Origin: Nostoc sp. B(2019)
GTDB lineage: Bacteria; Cyanobacteriota; Cyanobacteriia; Cyanobacteriales; Nostocaceae
Direction: 5' to 3'
Assembly (NCBI RefSeq): GCF_010091925.1
Contig: NZ_WVID01000012.1
Coordinates: 124,001-188,000 of the forward strand
Length of the DNA stretch: 64,000 bases
The notes beneath the pieces were generated by a model. It did not search any database, was not told the origin of the DNA, and saw nothing but the letters and a program-made list of their open reading frames with translations. Both the position numbers and the translations under genes were made by a program. Shown here piece by piece: positions 63,457-64,000 of this stretch; position 1 is the stretch's first letter, and the number at the start of each line of letters is the position of its first letter.

Positions 63457-63723
63457 CTACACTGCTTGAGAAGCTTTACGCTTACGTCTCAGCCACCAAC
63501 CCATAGTACTAGCAACTACCGTACCACCAAGGGTGAAGGGTTCAGGAACAGGTTCGCTGGGAACGAATCTGCTGCTCACAAGTTCGTTGTAAACAGAAGT
63601 GACATAACCTTGTTGATCATAGCTCTCGAAATATCCATAAATGGGTACTCCCAAATCAGGATAATCTACCGGGATTCCTGTATTTGTTCTTGTGGAATCA
63701 ACGAATAGAGTAAAGCTTGTATT
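63457..63723 (-). pseudogene. PEP-CTERM protein remnant (5' end lost)
   Basis: The frame is open from a stop codon at 63724-63726 to 63457 and encodes about 88 residues with no signal peptide. The end, VPEPFTLGGTVVASTMGWWL then RRKRKASQAV, closely parallels the intact gene's sorting signal. Upstream in another frame, TPIGIASKQIKYKLYSI (about 63700-63760) may be the preceding part, which would mean a frameshift at about 63715. I infer a decayed duplicate of the neighbouring PEP-CTERM gene. Confidence 0.6.
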
Positions 63724-63845
63724 TTATTTGTTTGGATGCAATCCCGATTGGAGTAAAATGGCTGTTCACTACTGTGTAATAAGCTACAATCTCTTTTCTA
63801 GGGATAAACCTGGAAATTCCAGATGCACATTATAACTGGGACTGG

Positions 63846-63904
63846 CGCTAGAGGCGGGAGCCTCTAAATAAGTATTCCCAGCCGGAGACTGGGAACGAGA
63901 TAAT
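63846..63904. repeat. Double-palindrome dispersed repeat
   Basis: GAGGCGGGAGCCTC (63851-63864), then TAAATAAGTA, then TTCCCAGCCGGAGACTGGGAA (about 63876-63896) and CGAGATAAT. Two adjacent small hairpins with this spacing form a repeat I recall as widespread in Nostoc-type genomes. Confidence 0.8.
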
Positions 63905-64000
63905 ATGCGGTGGGGAACATTGTTGTACCCCAATAAAAGAACTATAGTTTTACGCGATTGTAACTAGAACAAACAAAGTCGGTAGCATAAGCTCTAGTTT

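Noticed and set aside
1-64000. tRNA or rRNA genes
   Set aside because: I scanned the gaps for TTCGA/TTCAA-type T-loops with matching acceptor arms and saw none; a covariance-model scan would be decisive.

Overview
The window looks like a chromosomal stretch from a filamentous, heterocyst-forming cyanobacterium of the Nostoc/Anabaena group. The evidence is: very frequent GCGATCGC octamers (HIP1), short-heptamer and palindromic dispersed repeats between genes, a ferredoxin-type glutamate synthase, an RNase E with the cyanobacterial C-terminal Arg-rich nonapeptide, many cyanobacteria-restricted small families (DUF2267, DUF2839, DUF1815, DUF1997, DUF1830, DUF4079), PEP-CTERM proteins and a probable NrrA nitrogen regulator. 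Gene content and order resemble my memory of the Anabaena PCC 7120 alr4351 (dxr) to all4312 (nrrA) region; this was not checked by a search.

Layout. 1-11.6 kb: 3' end of a sensor kinase, small conserved and secreted proteins, a TPR protein, a sigma-70-like protein, a glyoxalase-like membrane protein, lysyl-tRNA synthetase with a KTSC tail, an M48 protease, a helicase-like protein with eroded ATPase motifs, and a polysaccharide deacetylase. 11.6-17.6 kb: an AT-rich 1 kb gene-poor stretch, then an envelope-glycan locus with a truncated GT2 gene, a GT39-type transferase and two PIG-V-like transferases. 17.6-30.8 kb: dxr (MEP isoprenoid pathway), a thioesterase, decaying CHAT-protein remnants, the 1566-residue Fd-GOGAT, a phosphodiester glycosidase and a mannose-isomerase-type cupin. 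31-37 kb: an IscA-type Fe-S protein and the str operon rpsL-rpsG-fusA-tuf-rpsJ, with a near-consensus promoter and internal hairpins. 37-49 kb: a Lon-N-like protein, pheA, a CheB esterase, another GT39-type protein, DUF1997, and the minus-strand group radical-SAM protein / rne / rnhB. 49-57 kb: a STAS protein, a small gene behind a perfect CRP-type palindrome, clpS, a CPBP protease, and a coupled operon of radical SAM protein, DICT-domain protein and pentapeptide-repeat protein. 57-64 kb: DUF1830, DUF4079, an orphan ABC ATPase, the NrrA-like response regulator with an NtcA-class promoter, DUF6761-like, and an intact plus a decayed PEP-CTERM gene.

Most of the window is housekeeping. I did not find an obvious new multi-gene defence or mobile system. 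The unusual signals are: dispersed repeats captured in frame inside essential-looking genes (Fd-GOGAT, radical SAM) and one that appears to have truncated a glycosyltransferase; the radical SAM / DICT / pentapeptide operon; the degenerate helicase-like protein; and three regulatory sites that can be read directly (NtcA-type, CRP-type and consensus sigma-70).
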